Positions 1 to 12,198 of a stretch of 64,000 nucleotides of DNA are shown in pieces; position 1 is the first letter of the stretch, and every line of letters starts with the position of its first letter. The notes under the pieces were generated by a model. The model was not told the origin of the DNA, did not search any database, and saw only the letters and a list, made by a program, of their open reading frames with translations. The position numbers were made by a program, and so were the translations under genes. Where the stretch lies: the NCBI GenBank assembly GCA_947069175.1, contig CAMTDV010000013.1:13621501-13685500 (forward strand), given 5' to 3'. Origin of the DNA: Scalesia atractyloides (taxonomy: Eukaryota; Streptophyta; Magnoliopsida; Asterales; Asteraceae).

Positions 1-1507
1 ACAGCTTGATTTTTGTCACCATCCCACAAGGAATTATATCAACCACAATTTATACACCTCATCATCTATCTAACCTCTACATCTCATATACAATTTTTAA
101 TAAATTTTAACAACCTACACATAATTAATATTCTATAATATTACTAACATTGATAATACTATTTTTATTGGTTTTATTGGTAATTGATAAACCCCGTTAT
201 CAGAAAACTTACTGGACCCTACAAATACATTGTTAACTGGTGGGACCAGTTTATTTTATAATTAGTTAAAGACACTTGTTTTTATTTAATTAGCATTTTT
301 TATTAATTGTTATAACAAATACATATATTATGATATTATGTCAAGGGAGTAAAATGTAAAATTAACAGGTCTCGAGTGTCGGTGAGAAAGCAGAATCCAG
401 CAGCTGTACCAACGACAATGCACAGTGTACAGCATGGAAGCATAAATGCACGTGGAGTGGAGTGTTGAATTACCATACTACCCCTTGTATAGTAAAGTTT
501 TTTATTCTTTATAAAGCTGGATCACTAATAAATATACCCTTGTACCAGCAACATTTATGCCGGTTATTCTGGTGTGACCAATAGGTTACAATCTCTACGT
601 TTAGCACTTCATCGGTCGTGTTCGTGGTTTAACGGGTCTAAACTGACACAAACCCAAACACGACCCTTGAAAACTATGTCAGATATATGAACTGAACACG
701 ATGTATAAATTATAAATTATATATTTTTTGGGTAAAAGATTTAATTTCTTGAAAGTAAAAAACTTAACTAAAACAAAGTACGAATGAGTCACCAGAAGAC
801 ACAAAGTAGTGCAATTTATTAGAGTCACGATCGAACGGCTAGGATGCCGTGATTGGTTGAGTCAAAATGGACCCCACATCTTTTTCCGGTAACTTGAAAT
901 TTAGGGAAAATTTACACCTTAGATCCTTGTACTACACTGTGTTTATAGAAGTGATCCTTGTACTTTCATTTTATGCTCTGTGTAACTTTCTAAAATAGAC
1001 AAAATGTAAGAATTTTGCATCAAATTGATGTCTGAATTTTAGAGCTTTTAGTGGCAAGCATCAAAGATATAAAAATATCTAGTGTATATATGACAAGATA
1101 TGTTTTTTTATTATGTTGGAAATTTTAACGGTCATTTAAATATCATATTATTACACTATAAATATAAATAAATATATATGTCTGTTGGTTACATTTATTT
1201 GTTGCAGATTTTTTAATCGAATTTTATTATTACTACATTTTTTATTAAAAGATTTTGATGATATTATTTTTTTACAAAAAAAGGGGGTGAGAGTGTGAGA
1301 TCAGACCACCGACACTTCTACAATCTATGAGCAAGTGTGATATTTTCTTTTTTTTTTCTTCATATTTTTCTTTTTTTCTATTATTTTATTATTTACAATA
1401 ATGGGGTTAGTATGCTAAAATTAGCAAACATATAGTCAAGCACTAAACTATTTAACCAACATTAAGAAAGGGTTAACCATGGTTTAATTGTATAACAAAA
1501 GACTTAC
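1..1507. other. AT-rich flank, possible CSLA intron 3
   Basis: No coding exon was recognised on either strand. This stretch follows the exon 3 donor of the CSLA gene, so it is either the start of a long third intron or sequence that replaced the rest of the gene. A more GC-rich patch near 365-475 gives no convincing reading frame. Poly-T runs lie at about 1340-1375. Confidence 0.5.
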
Positions 1508-2836
1508 CGAACCGCCACCGAGCTTGAACAAGGGCGATTTGAGGGTTGAACTCAAGGAACGGGATGGCTCGACGGAGAAAATCGGGCTCTGGCCGGAAAT
1601 CGGCATCGAAAATGGTCACATATTCACAGTCTTTAACATAATCATGCTTTAATCCTTCTTTAAGCGCACCGGCTTTGTAACCCCCTCTGCTTTCTCTAAT
1701 TTGATACCTAATATTAACCCCTTTGCTTGCCCATCTTTGACACTCTTTCTCAATCATATCCTAAAACACAATTTAACCAATTAAAATTATGAAATCCTAT
1801 TTTTTTGTTTGTTTTTTAGAAAACAAAAGGAAACATATGAAGATGGGCATTAAATGTAACATGGGTAAATTCTCTTTTTTGGTTGTTTTACATCAATCGT
1901 AATTAAATTTGTATAACTTCAAGAAATTCAACAATTATAGTAAAAAAAAAACTACTTCAAACCCCAAACCAATTTACCCAATTTGGGTACAGTTTTTGGA
2001 TCTTGAAAGTTAAAACCACCAAATATAAACCAATAAAAAAAAGTGATGTAATCATTTTAACTAACTAAAAAGGGTTGAATATAAACCAACAATGATTAAA
2101 ACATCCTTTATGTTCCATGAGTAGCATTATATATACATACATACATAATAATCATATATACAACAGATTTGTGGGCTTCATGAGTTGTACCTTGATCACA
2201 AAGTCTGTAGAGTCATCAAGTACTTGTATCACGAGCCGATCCGACGGCCATGAAAGATTACAAGCCGCCCCAATCGAGATCTTGTATACCTGTGACGTCA
2301 TCATTCATTCATTCATTCATCAAAATGAAATTGACAAATGACTAAGGATCTGTCATTGTCGATTTGAGAACAAAGGGGTTGTGAGTTGAAATTGTGAATC
2401 TGATAATTTAACAGAATTGATTAAATTGGCAAATGACAATCCCAAAAGGTTTGTGAATTCAAATTAGGCAGCTATATTCATACAAAATAATCTAGTGACA
2501 AACCTCTTTCTCATTAAACATAGGGATCTGAATCAACACCAAGGGAAAAGCAGAGTTTCCGATCTCCAAATCATCCCTAATAGGCTCCCAATTATACCTC
2601 TTCTCAGGCTTCTTCCAAAACAGCTTCACAAGGATAATAACAACCCCCATATACAACCGTTCAACAAACAGCATCACCGTCATCGCCAAACAGACATACA
2701 CTGCAAATTGCAACAATGGAACAATCAATGGCACCTTTATAAGGTCCCATAGCATCCCAATTTGCGCCGCCAGGTCCACCGACCCGCCCGGAAAGTTATC
2801 CGGTATCAAATTCTTCCCGGATACTACGTCTCCCAT
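1508..2836 (-). CDS. CSLA: Glucomannan 4-beta-mannosyltransferase (CSLA), 5' part
   Basis: Family-2 glycosyltransferase that builds the beta-1,4-mannan/glucomannan backbone from GDP-sugars in Golgi membranes (family knowledge). Three exons fit in phase: 2504-2836 (111 codons), 2191-2289 (33 codons) and 1508-1760 (84 codons plus one base), all with GT donors and AG acceptors. Exon 1 holds a long hydrophobic segment at about residues 27-65 and the family motif IQIPMFNEKE. Exon 2 holds the VIQVLDDSTD aspartate motif. Exon 3 holds the second catalytic motif FDADF and ends in VQARWRF. A longer reading frame starts at a TTG at 2866; the ATG at 2836 (MGDVVSG) is preferred because it fits family N termini. 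About 228 of roughly 530 usual residues are present; the TED and QxxRW motifs are absent. No stop or frameshift is seen in the three exons, so either the gene continues left of the window or it is truncated. Confidence 0.9.
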
Positions 2837-2883
2837 CTGCAACTGGATAGATCTGTGATATTTCAATGCTTGTTTTTTTGTTT

Positions 2884-2884
<1 letters not shown>

Positions 2885-2911
<27 letters not shown>
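2885..2911 (-). repeat. (CT)n/(GA)n tract in CSLA 5' leader
   Basis: A CT dinucleotide run on the plus strand reads as GA on the transcribed strand. It lies about 50 bp upstream of the CSLA start codon. GA-rich leaders are common in plant genes; no specific function can be shown. Confidence 0.8.
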
Positions 2912-2914
<3 letters not shown>

Positions 2915-3147
2915 GAGATTGAAATTGTGGTAGATTTTGAACAAATATTGATATGCACTGCTCTGATTTCCTTTCCTCTGTTTGCAGATTATGCCAAAAC
3001 AGAACTACTGCTTCTGGTTTTTTTTTTCTCTTCTAATTGGATTAGAATAGAAAAGAAGCAGAGGTGTGTTGTGGCATTGCTGAAGAGAGGATAGGAAATG
3101 GTGAGAGTGCAGGTAGATAGGAGTGAAGTGAAGGAGAGAGATTGAGG

Positions 3148-3156
3148 TTTTTTATA
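3148..3156 (-). promoter_or_regulatory. TATA box of CSLA
   Basis: Minus-strand CTATAAAAA followed by a pyrimidine-rich stretch. Transcription would start near 3120-3125 and give a leader of roughly 285 bases before the ATG at 2836. Position and composition fit a plant core promoter; no transcript evidence is available. Confidence 0.6.
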
Positions 3157-3159
3157 GTC

Positions 3160-3465
3160 ATTTTTCTAACTTTTTTTATTTTTGTGAAATTGTTTAGTAA
3201 TACTGACTTAACACTCTACCTTCCTCCTTTTTTTTTTTGTTTATGATAGTTTGACTACTTGTAGTTTGTTGTTCTTATTTTTTACTTCTCTAGTTTTGGT
3301 ATTTTGCATAGAGGTTTCCAACTGTTTTGTATAAATTTCAGACGAAATGCAATTTAGATGAACCGTAACGTGAATAGTTAGTTATATGATTTACTATTTT
3401 TTGTTTCTGTATATCTAAATATTGATTTTGACAGTTTCATACATTGGTGGATCGGTAGTTGTACC
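3160..3465. other. AT-rich CSLA upstream region
   Basis: Upstream flank of the CSLA promoter. It is T-rich with no ORF or recognisable element. Confidence 0.5.
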
Positions 3466-3695
3466 AATCTCATAGTCAGCATGAGATCGTCACTATTATT
3501 TTTACAAAGGGTATAATCTTTTGTCATATCAAATGTCAATATACATGACGTCTAGAAATTGGTATTTTAAGAATGGTTTACGGATTCATAGTCAACATGA
3601 GATGATGCATTCATCATTATTATTTTTACAAAGGGTACTAGATCAAATGTCAAGACACTTAACCTCTAGAAATTGGCGTTTTAAGAATGTTTTAC
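3466..3695. repeat. Degenerate tandem repeat, two copies of about 110 bp
   Basis: Two copies, about 3471-3580 and 3585-3695, share the ordered blocks ATAGTCA.CATGAGAT, ATTATTTTTACAAAGGGTA, ATCAAATGTCAA and TCTAGAAATTGG..TTTTAAGAATG.TTTACGGA. Spacing differs by small indels. It looks like a local duplication, with no coding content. Confidence 0.75.
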
Positions 3696-3719
3696 GGACA
3701 TCTCAAGTGTAATCTATAA

Positions 3720-6700
3720 ATGCATGGAACTCCAAGTATTTTAACATAAAACAACAAAAACGTATCTACGTTTGTTTTTATTTGATACCAAAACGGTGAT
3801 CTATTTTAATAATGAAATCTATAAACAAAGAAACAACGAAACCGATATATCATAGTGATGGGATTCTTCGCGTAAAGAGGATTTGTGATGAAATTCGGAA
3901 CTTCATGTTAGTAGCAATATGTAATCATTCAATTATGGATGTTTCTTTCCATTTTTAACTTTAGAACAAAATGCATGAACATTAATAGTATCATGTGTAC
4001 CAACATGCACTTATGTAAAGGTTTGCCATTTATAAGCATAGGTAGACCTCAACTTCATTCTTATATATATAATTATTGGAAGTGTATGTACATATATTGA
4101 AAGTTAAGGGGTTTAATCTTTAAACTATAAAACGTCAGGGGTCAAAGTAAAATTAGTTAGTACACAAGAGTCAACGGCCAGTTTCCGGCTGCTAAGCATA
4201 TAAACGACGTCGCAACGTAAGAATATTCCGGCGTATAAACGAAGTCCTGTATAGTAATATTAACAAAATCTTTTTCATGTTTTTATAAGCTATTTCTTTA
4301 AGTAATTTATTGTTCGCATTTGATATCAGTTTGTTTAGTCCCACTATTTTCCTTTCTACTTTGAATTTTCTTTAATGGAAAAGATATTATCATACAAAAC
4401 TATAATAAACTTCGATTCTGTAAAAACAAATGTAACGAATATTAAATTTTCCTTTTATATAAATGCGTCACTGTTTAATATAAAACTAGCAGGATTAAAT
4501 TCGTGTGTTGCTGTGAGGGTGCAACAAGAATTTGATTGGTATAATTTGGGTCGTTACGCTATCGATACATGCTACACACACTCCACGGCTAGATAACCTG
4601 ATTTTAAACAAAAGTAAAATGGAGACGCAAATGCAACGTTAAAAATAACATTTTGATCGGTATAGGTTCAATTCGACACCGGTATGATATATTTGGAATA
4701 ATGCTAGTTTTTTTTAAATGCTTTAATGAAATAATAATGTTTTTAAAAAATGTTCCAAACATAATAAAAACATTTAATAACAATTTTAAGAAAAAATTTC
4801 AACAAAAAAAATACTGTTTTTAAGTATTTGATTGCTTTATTACAATGATAAAGGTTCAAATGCATAGTCTTATAAAACTAGAAACCCGTGAGAAGAGTAT
4901 CAAACGTACTCTGATTGAACTCATTATAACGGTATGGAACCGTCTCGTCGAATCCTACGATCTTAGATTTTGTGTTTTCAATTTTGGATTTTTAGCTTAT
5001 AGATTTTAGAATTTTTGTTTATATCAATTGTGTATTTTTAATTTTTTTTATTTGTTATATTGTGTTTTTTTCTTATATTCATCATTGTGTCTTTTTTGTT
5101 ATTCATTGTATTTTTTTCCTCAGCATTGTTTATATTTTACGATCCATTGTGTTATATTTTGCGATCCACTGTATTTTTGTATCTTTCCTGTATTTAGGAG
5201 ACTTTGTAGAATAACTCTACCATTACTACAAAAACCATACTATGGGGTGAGTCACATGTTAAACGACAAATATTACTCTTACGTTACACCAAATATAGTA
5301 AATTACTCCACATGCCCAGTTTGAACATGGGACCTTTCTCTAAAAGGCATAAGCCTCTATTAAATGGGTTAGTCCTACATTGAGTGCAATGTTTAACTAG
5401 TTAACTTGTCTCGGTAATTCTTTAATGATTTTTCTAAACCTAGCTTAGTTGACATATCATCAATTTTGTTCACTGTAATCAAGTTCTTGTCACATTATTA
5501 AAGAAAAGATTTACAACCATTTTCGTCGGAACACCTCATCATTGATTCATTGCCTCCTTTTCCCCATTAGGAGCTTAAGTAAAAGGAAACCCCTTCCTTC
5601 ACTACTCGACCATCCTTAATTCTTCCTCTTCTTCGTTTTAGCTTGTGCGGTTTCTTCGCCAAGCATTTAACTGTGAACCTATGACGAAGACGGAGTGACC
5701 AAATCCAACTCGTCTTCCTTTAAAAAAAGTTAGGCTAGTATTGGAAACAAGTACAACAAAGAGAACATGATTAGAGTTTAGGGCTTGTAACCTTAACTAT
5801 TGTAATGATTGTGGTTGATGTGATGTACATCGATGGTGGTGGTCTGAAACACGAAAATGGGAGAGGACCGCGATTTTCCAACACATTGCCGCCGTAATGT
5901 TGGTAGATGTGTCGTTTGGAATTACAAGCCAATCGTACATTAAGTAGTAAGAAAATAAGGCAAGAAATTAAGTGTTATAGTTAAATAACATAATTGAAGA
6001 CATATTAAATTAAACTAAATTACATTTTTATTTCCTTTATTTAGTCCCAAATTATGGAATGTGTCCTTTAAAAACTGGTTTTTACTACCTGGCCTTTATT
6101 TGAATAGTTTGCTACGCTTTTTATCCTTAACACTAACCTTGTCCAACTTCTAAGTTAACTCTAGTCATGTGACTAACACAAGAGAGTAACTAGGTAGTTT
6201 TACCCCTCATCCCATTAGAATTTAACCCATTTTAATCTTATTCTTTTTGTGTTAATCTTATTCTTTCCCAAATTCAGCCTTCGTCACATCAGATTAACTC
6301 TAGTCATATGACTTGCACATGATATAATTCTGATGGGTTGGCTGAATATGATTAAAACCCTAATCGCAAAAACGAGGGGTCAGTGGAAAGATCACGAGAG
6401 AAAGATCGATTGAGATGGGTTCTTCACAAATCTGATAAGATGGGTTTGATTTGCCATTTGATGAACATTGTTCGCATAGCGGTTTGAAGGTAGTAGCAGG
6501 GAATGGGTTCAAGGCTGCAAAGGTGAGAGGCGTTGAAGGCGAACAGAGAGATGTACAGGAAGTGATGGAAATTGATACACAATTTTTGTTGGCTGATCAA
6601 ACTTGTATATTCGGTTTGGTGGTTTTTATTATTTCTATACAATGCCATTCCCAGAGTACGTCTCAAACGCTATAACAAGTAAAATTCCCAACCCGCTTGG

Positions 6701-7000
6701 TGACAAATTGCAGAAACAAGGTTTAAAGGCCAAAAGCATCCATAGATGGATTGTTTAGGAAGAAGCCTTAGTAATGTCACCAACCACGCATGTTAGTATC
6801 GTCACATTCTTCTTGAACATCCTAGCAAAACTCGTCTTTTCCGACAAACCAACATCACCACATCCACTCTGCTTTGTTTTAGACATATTTAGGAGAAATC
6901 GCATATACAAGTGTGACATCTAATTCCAAATATGGGATGTATGGATTCCTGAGAAGAATGGAGCCATGGTGAATCTAGCATAGACACTCACTTGTTTTAG
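3720..7000. other. AT-rich intergenic region
   Basis: Short reading frames here are in AT-rich sequence and show no recognisable protein. 4980-5200 is strongly T-rich. Around 6050-6400 the sequence contains phrases of the kind seen at the ends of plant dispersed repeats. 6424-6670 has a GC-richer patch with overlapping frames on both strands that I do not recognise; it could be a captured gene fragment. No gene is supported. Confidence 0.45.
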
Positions 7001-7001
7001 A

Positions 7002-7250
7002 CATAGCCATGGGCGTACCTAGGTGTGCCCGCACCCTATAATTATTTTTAAGTTAATATGGGATGATATCATCTCGAGAGATCCTTAAGAAAATCTTGAC
7101 ACCAACCCCATGAAATTTTTAAAACGAAGTTTCACTAAATATTTTTTTAGTATTTTATAAAAATATACAAATAAATTTTCTAAACCTATATAAATTAATT
7201 CACAAATATAAAACAACTAAGCTTATTTTAAATTAAACTCATTAATCACT
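7002..7250 (+). repeat. Dispersed repeat, direct copy A
   Basis: Starts TAGCCATGGGCGTA and contains GCACCCTATAATTATTTTTAA, ATCATCTCGAGAGAT and AACAACTAAGCTTATT. The same ordered blocks recur at 8137-8394 in the same orientation. The pair could be terminal repeats of a degraded element or two insertions of one repeat; no coding sequence lies between them. Confidence 0.7.
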
Positions 7251-8136
7251 AAACCCAAACTAGAATTGATTATCCGTGTTGTGGGGTCAATTTTTTAACG
7301 TGATTTGAGCCTAGTGATTTTTTTGTAATTGCTTAAAAATCAAAAGGTAGACCAACGAAAAAAGTTCATATAAATAAGCACGGAAATGTATTATATTTGA
7401 CATGACTCATGAAACGTAAAGTAACTAATTTATAAAGTCTAAAAGAAAATATATGTCAAAATGTAGGCCAACTGAAAACGTAAAGTAACTTTAATTGACT
7501 CGATTCATTTCCAAACAAAATTTATATCAAAATACAGGCCAACTGAAAATGTCCACAAAAATAAGCACAAAGGTTATTTGACATGACTCATTTTCGATAA
7601 AAGTTACATTGAAACGTAAAACGTCAATTTATATCCGACGTGTACATAAAATTAAGCACGTAAAACTAAAGGGAGTCAAAATGACATATTATAATTTTTT
7701 TAAAATTTTAAAGCGTGTAAATATCAATATTAAAAGTTGAGGGGTGAAATTCACAAACAGACAACTCAAATTACTATAACTAACAACTTGATCTATTAGT
7801 TAATTAAAGTATAAGAGTATAATTAAGGTTATATTAATATAATTAGAGGTTATAGTATAAATAAAAAATAATTAATCAATATAATACAAAGTAATGGAAA
7901 AAAAAATTGAAACTTAAAAAAATAATGATAAAGTAATGTACAACTTCCAATATGTAATATAAGTTATTATATCATTGTTAACCGGATAAAGAAAATTTTA
8001 GTTTTGGAAAATAGTTTAACCTTTTTAGTGGTCAACACAGTTAAAAAAATCAAAATTCTCATTTTACTTTAAAAAGTATCAGTATAATTTACGTTCACAT
8101 AGCATAAATCTTGTTTTAGACACTAAATTGCTAGAC
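7251..8136. other. AT-rich spacer between direct repeats A and B
   Basis: Contains loosely repeated short phrases such as TTTGACATGACTCAT and CAACTGAAAA.GT between 7380 and 7680, then very AT-rich sequence. No ORF of note. It may be the remains of a retroelement. Confidence 0.45.
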
Positions 8137-8394
8137 CTAGCCATGGGCGTAGCTAAGTTGAGAGTATAGGGTGTAGACGCACCCTATGATTATTTTTAAG
8201 TATATATGTGATATCATCTCGAGAGATTCTTAACAAAATTTTGACATTAACCCATGAAATTTTTTAAAACAAAGTTTCAATAATATGTGTTTAGTATTTT
8301 ATAAAAAAAGACAAATAAATTTTCTAAACCTATATAACTAATTCACAAATATAAAACAACTAAGCTTATTATAAACTAAACTCATTAATCATTA
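8137..8394 (+). repeat. Dispersed repeat, direct copy B
   Basis: Second copy of the 7002-7250 repeat with the same block order and several small indels. The two copies are about 1.13 kb apart start to start. Confidence 0.7.
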
Positions 8395-9490
8395 CACTCA
8401 AATACCCAATAATCATTAATCTTGGCCCAAACATTTTTAACAATAAAAAGAAATCTAAGAAAAACATGAGAGAACGCTATTATTAACCGCCCCACCCACA
8501 GGCCAACTTATCAAAATATAAGACTCATTCAACCTATCTTTGAGATGTCTACTATCGTAAGTTGTAGGGGTGTGAATTAGTCGGTTTTAGGCTCAAATTG
8601 GGTTCTTTAAATTTTTTCGGTTTACGGTTTAATTGGTTTTCATGAATGGTTAGTGTTTGGTTCGGTTTCAGTTTTTCTGGCTTTGCCACTTGAGTAAAAA
8701 AATTGGAACAAAAAAATTGGTTTTATCGTTTTATTACGTGATCCATTTAACCATAAAAATTAATATTTAGTAATTGACAACTGATACTCCACCTCTTCAC
8801 CACCCACCAACCTTCTATTATCAAATGGTAATTATATGCATTACATGTTACTGTCCAAACCTTTTTAACGCTTTTTATGTAATATATTAATCTTCTCACC
8901 ATCTTGGTTATCTTGCCTAAAATAATCAATCTAAAATTTCTTAAATGAAAGCAACATGATAACGATGTCATCACTCTTTTACTTAAATGTTAAACAAGAA
9001 TGTAATTAAGGTTATTATTGTTGGATGTGATACATTTTATAAAATCTCACACGCCTTATGCAAGTGCATCTCTTGATACCATTCTTGTATCTCTAATTTT
9101 TATTACAGTTTTATCTTCTTTGAATAACTCAACATTAATTAATTAACTAATATCAAAATGTACTATGAAAGTATGAATGAACAGTATAACAGAATCAAAA
9201 CACAATTACCAAGTATTTCAATAAAAGAAATTCATGGGATGTCTAATGGAGCCATTAATAAAAGTTGGAGAAAAGTACATAAACATGAAGCATCATGTGA
9301 AAAACAAACAAGAAAATGTGACATGTCATCCAAAATGTAAAGTGGTTAGCTAAAGAAAATTGATCGCATCATGTGACATGATAATTTGTTTTGATTAAAC
9401 CTTTTATGTGACACATGGACTGTTCAGGTAAAAAAACACACTAATATTTATTGTGATATAAAAATAGCAAAAAAACAACTTTTTATAATA
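8395..9490. other. AT-rich intergenic region
   Basis: 8555-8690 carries the GGTTTNGGTTT-like low-complexity pattern common between plant genes. The 8747-8974 and 9158-9340 frames are AT-rich and resemble no known protein. No gene is supported. Confidence 0.45.
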
Positions 9491-9730
9491 GAATTTTTTT
9501 TAACGGACAACTAAATCCTCGGATAATCATACTGGGATCTCTTCAATCGTGCAAATGCATCCCCTCATCTATAACAGTCAGAGTTTGATGCATACTTGAG
9601 CCACTAAGCCACCAGTTCCGGGGAAACCCACCCGCCCGCCCGAAGGCCCACTGCGGTAAAACCTGGTTTGACTCAGTTTCAAACTGACGACCTCCAGAGA
9701 ACCTAGTTCTAACTTTATTGCCACTACCAA
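9490..9730. repeat. GC-richer dispersed repeat fragment
   Basis: An island of higher GC in AT-rich surroundings, including CCCACCCGCCCGCCCGAAGG near 9626-9645. It looks like a fragment of a dispersed plant repeat because of its base composition and sharp borders, but the family cannot be named from sequence alone. Confidence 0.4.
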
Positions 9731-9910
9731 TTTCCTTTAAAATGATGCTAGTAAGAATTAAACTTAGAATCTCAATAACATAAACCAAGTTGTAATAGTG
9801 AAGATGAAAAAAGAAAGGCCGCTCATGATTCCTAACTAAAATATTCATAAACTCTTTAATAATTATTTATATATTTTAGGAGTACTATTCATCAAAAATG
9901 TTTGTATTAA

Positions 9911-10312
9911 TATATATATATATATAGAGAGAGAGGGGGAAGGGGTGAGTTAAAATGAGAACCATCTTGAGTTGTGAGAACCGTGAAAACTAGGCCATCC
10001 AAAATGTTTTTTCGACACTTTTTTTTCTCAAAAGTCATAAAAAATCACTTGTTTCAACAAAAAAATTAAAAATGACGCATACCCGCATTTACATAAGGCG
10101 TAAAAAAGTATTTATTTTCGTACAAAATTTACACCAGCATGTAAAAAAACTTGAATCAGTCAAAACTACCGGCTCAACAAATTTATTTTACTTTTTTTTT
10201 ACAAAGGTTTTTATAATATTTTCATCTACGTTTGTGCAAAAAAATTGGCCAACTTACGCGGGAAGAAAAAGTTTTCACGTCTCATAACTCGTGGTGGTTC
10301 TCATTACACTAG
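9911..10312. mobile_element. Foldback element beside a TA/GA microsatellite
   Basis: A (TA)n-(GA)n tract at about 9911-9935 is followed by a segment whose ends are inverted. The left arm AATGAGAACC...GAGTTGTGAGA..CGTGAAAAC at about 9953-9990 pairs with the right arm ending GGTTCTCATTACACTAG near 10310. No transposase is present, so it is non-autonomous. The right end CTAG invites a Helitron reading, but the long inverted arms favour a foldback or MITE-like element. Confidence 0.6.
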
Positions 10313-10317
10313 GTTTT

Positions 10318-11750
10318 ATTGATAACGCGCGTTACGGTGAAACAGAGCAAATGATTATGTTAAAAAACATTATTTGAAAATGTAGTATGTCGTTTCAAAA
10401 GCCAAACCAACAGAATCAGTTTAGTTTATCATCGTATCATAAAAAACAATATCAAATAAATAAGCTATTTTGAATACAACTTCATTTTTAACAACACTTA
10501 TATCAGAATTTCAGTTGGGGTTGAGGGGGAGGGGGGGGGGGGTTTAAACACAACTTCTTACTTAAGTTATTTTATAAAAAAATTACGTACGAAAGTTATT
10601 AAAAAATATTAAATTGACTTATTAAAGCAACATCATTTCAAAGAAGAAAAAAGAATTATGAAAAAAGGAAATAGCGTTAAAGAAAAAGAAATATGTTAAA
10701 AATAAATATATTAAAAAATTATATTATTGTAATAATAAAATATTAGAAAAAATATATATTATTATAAATTTTAAATTATTATTCATCGTTGTTAAACAAC
10801 AATATATACATTTATAAGAAGAAAAAAGAATTATGAAAAAAAGGAAATAGCGTTAAAGAAAAAGAAATATGTTAAAAATAAATATAATATTAAAAAATTA
10901 TCTTATTGTAATAATAAAATATTAGAAAAACTATATATTATTATAAATTTTAAATTATTATTCATCGTTGTTCAACAACAATATAACATAATATATATAT
11001 ATAAATATATATATTATGTATAGGTTTGTTGACGTCGCGTGTTGTAGCGAAACGGAGTAAACGATAATGTAAAACAAATGTTATTTTAAAATTAAGCATG
11101 TTGTTTAGAAAGTCAAGATGTCAGAATCGGTTTAGTTAATCATCGTATTGTTTTATGACACCAAATAAATAGTCTATTTTGAATGCAACTTCATTTTTAA
11201 CATAACTTACACTATAATGTTGAGGGGGAAAAACAAATACAAAACTACGTACTTAAGTTTTTAGAAATAAAATAAACGAATTTAACTTATTAGAGAAATT
11301 TCAAATTATGTTATAAAGGAAATATGATTTAGAAAAAGTTGAAAAAGAATTATTAAAAACAAAAAATAAATGATAAAAGAAATATTATTTTAAAAATTAA
11401 ACAATAAAAATATATTAAAACTTAAAGGTAAATAAAATCATAACCTATAATAAGATTAAATAATAAAATATTAAAAAACTATATATTATTATATAAATAA
11501 AATCACTATTTATTGTCCTTAGAAAAAAAATAACAAACATAAGTTATTAAAACTATATCAAATTAATCGATAAAAAAATATGATTTAAGAAATTTTTTTA
11601 AAAAATTAGTAAAAACAAATGATAAATAAAAAAATATAGTTTTAAAACAGTATTATAATATTATAATATTAAATAACAAAATATTAAAAAAATATTGTAT
11701 ATTGTATATTATTATAAAATTAAAGTTACTATTAATCAATCTTCATCAAA
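10318..11750. repeat. AT-rich tandem repeat, two units of about 700 bp
   Basis: Unit 1 (from about 10318) and unit 2 (from about 11030) share blocks around GCG.GTT.NNG.GAAAC.GAG.AAA, then CAGAATC.GTTTAGTT.ATCATCGTAT and TATTTTGAAT.CAACTTCATTTTTAACA. Within unit 1 a segment of about 165 bp is itself duplicated (about 10640-10810 and 10815-10985), sharing GAATTATGAAAAAA.GGAAA and TTATTATTCATCGTTGTT. A poly-G run lies near 10525-10542. No coding content. Confidence 0.65.
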
Positions 11751-11766
11751 TATATATATATATATA

Positions 11767-12190
11767 TGGGTAATAGCAAGAATTTCCCACGCAATCCGAT
11801 GGGAATTCGATTGTTTGTCTATGATATAAGCACTTGATTTAATATTTATTTAACTAAATGGGTTAACAATGTATATTACTTAAAGCATAAGGGTTAATTA
11901 AAAACTTTGAATATAATATGTGCTTTACTATTCGAGTTTGAATTAATATAATATAATATTATATATATATATATTTAAATAATAGCGAGAAGTTCCCATG
12001 CAATGTGACGGGAACTCGGTTGGTTTGTCCCGATAGCAGTATTATATAAGCATTTGGTTTAACATTTATTTTACTAAATGAGTTAACAATGTATATTATT
12101 TAAAGCATAAGGATTAAAATCAAAAACTAAAAACTTTGAATATAATATATGTTTTACTATTTATGAAGAGTTTGAAGTAATATAATATAA
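11767..12190. repeat. AT-rich repeat, two tandem copies of about 210 bp
   Basis: Copies at about 11767-11960 and 11984-12190 share TAATAGC.AGAA.TTCCCA.GCAAT, GGGAA.TCG.TTG.TTTGTC, TAAGCA.TTG.TTTAA and GGTTAACAATGTATATTA-like blocks. A third copy lies at 13425-13645, beyond an inserted element, so the array was probably split by that insertion. Confidence 0.65.
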
Positions 12191-12198
12191 TATAATAT

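Noticed and set aside
9158..9340. 60-codon plus frame as a small gene
   Set aside because: Low-complexity composition, no recognisable motif and no promoter or leader signal.
9936..10312. Helitron because the right end is CTAG after a short hairpin
   Set aside because: Long inverted arms run from both ends and the following base is not T, which favours a foldback element.
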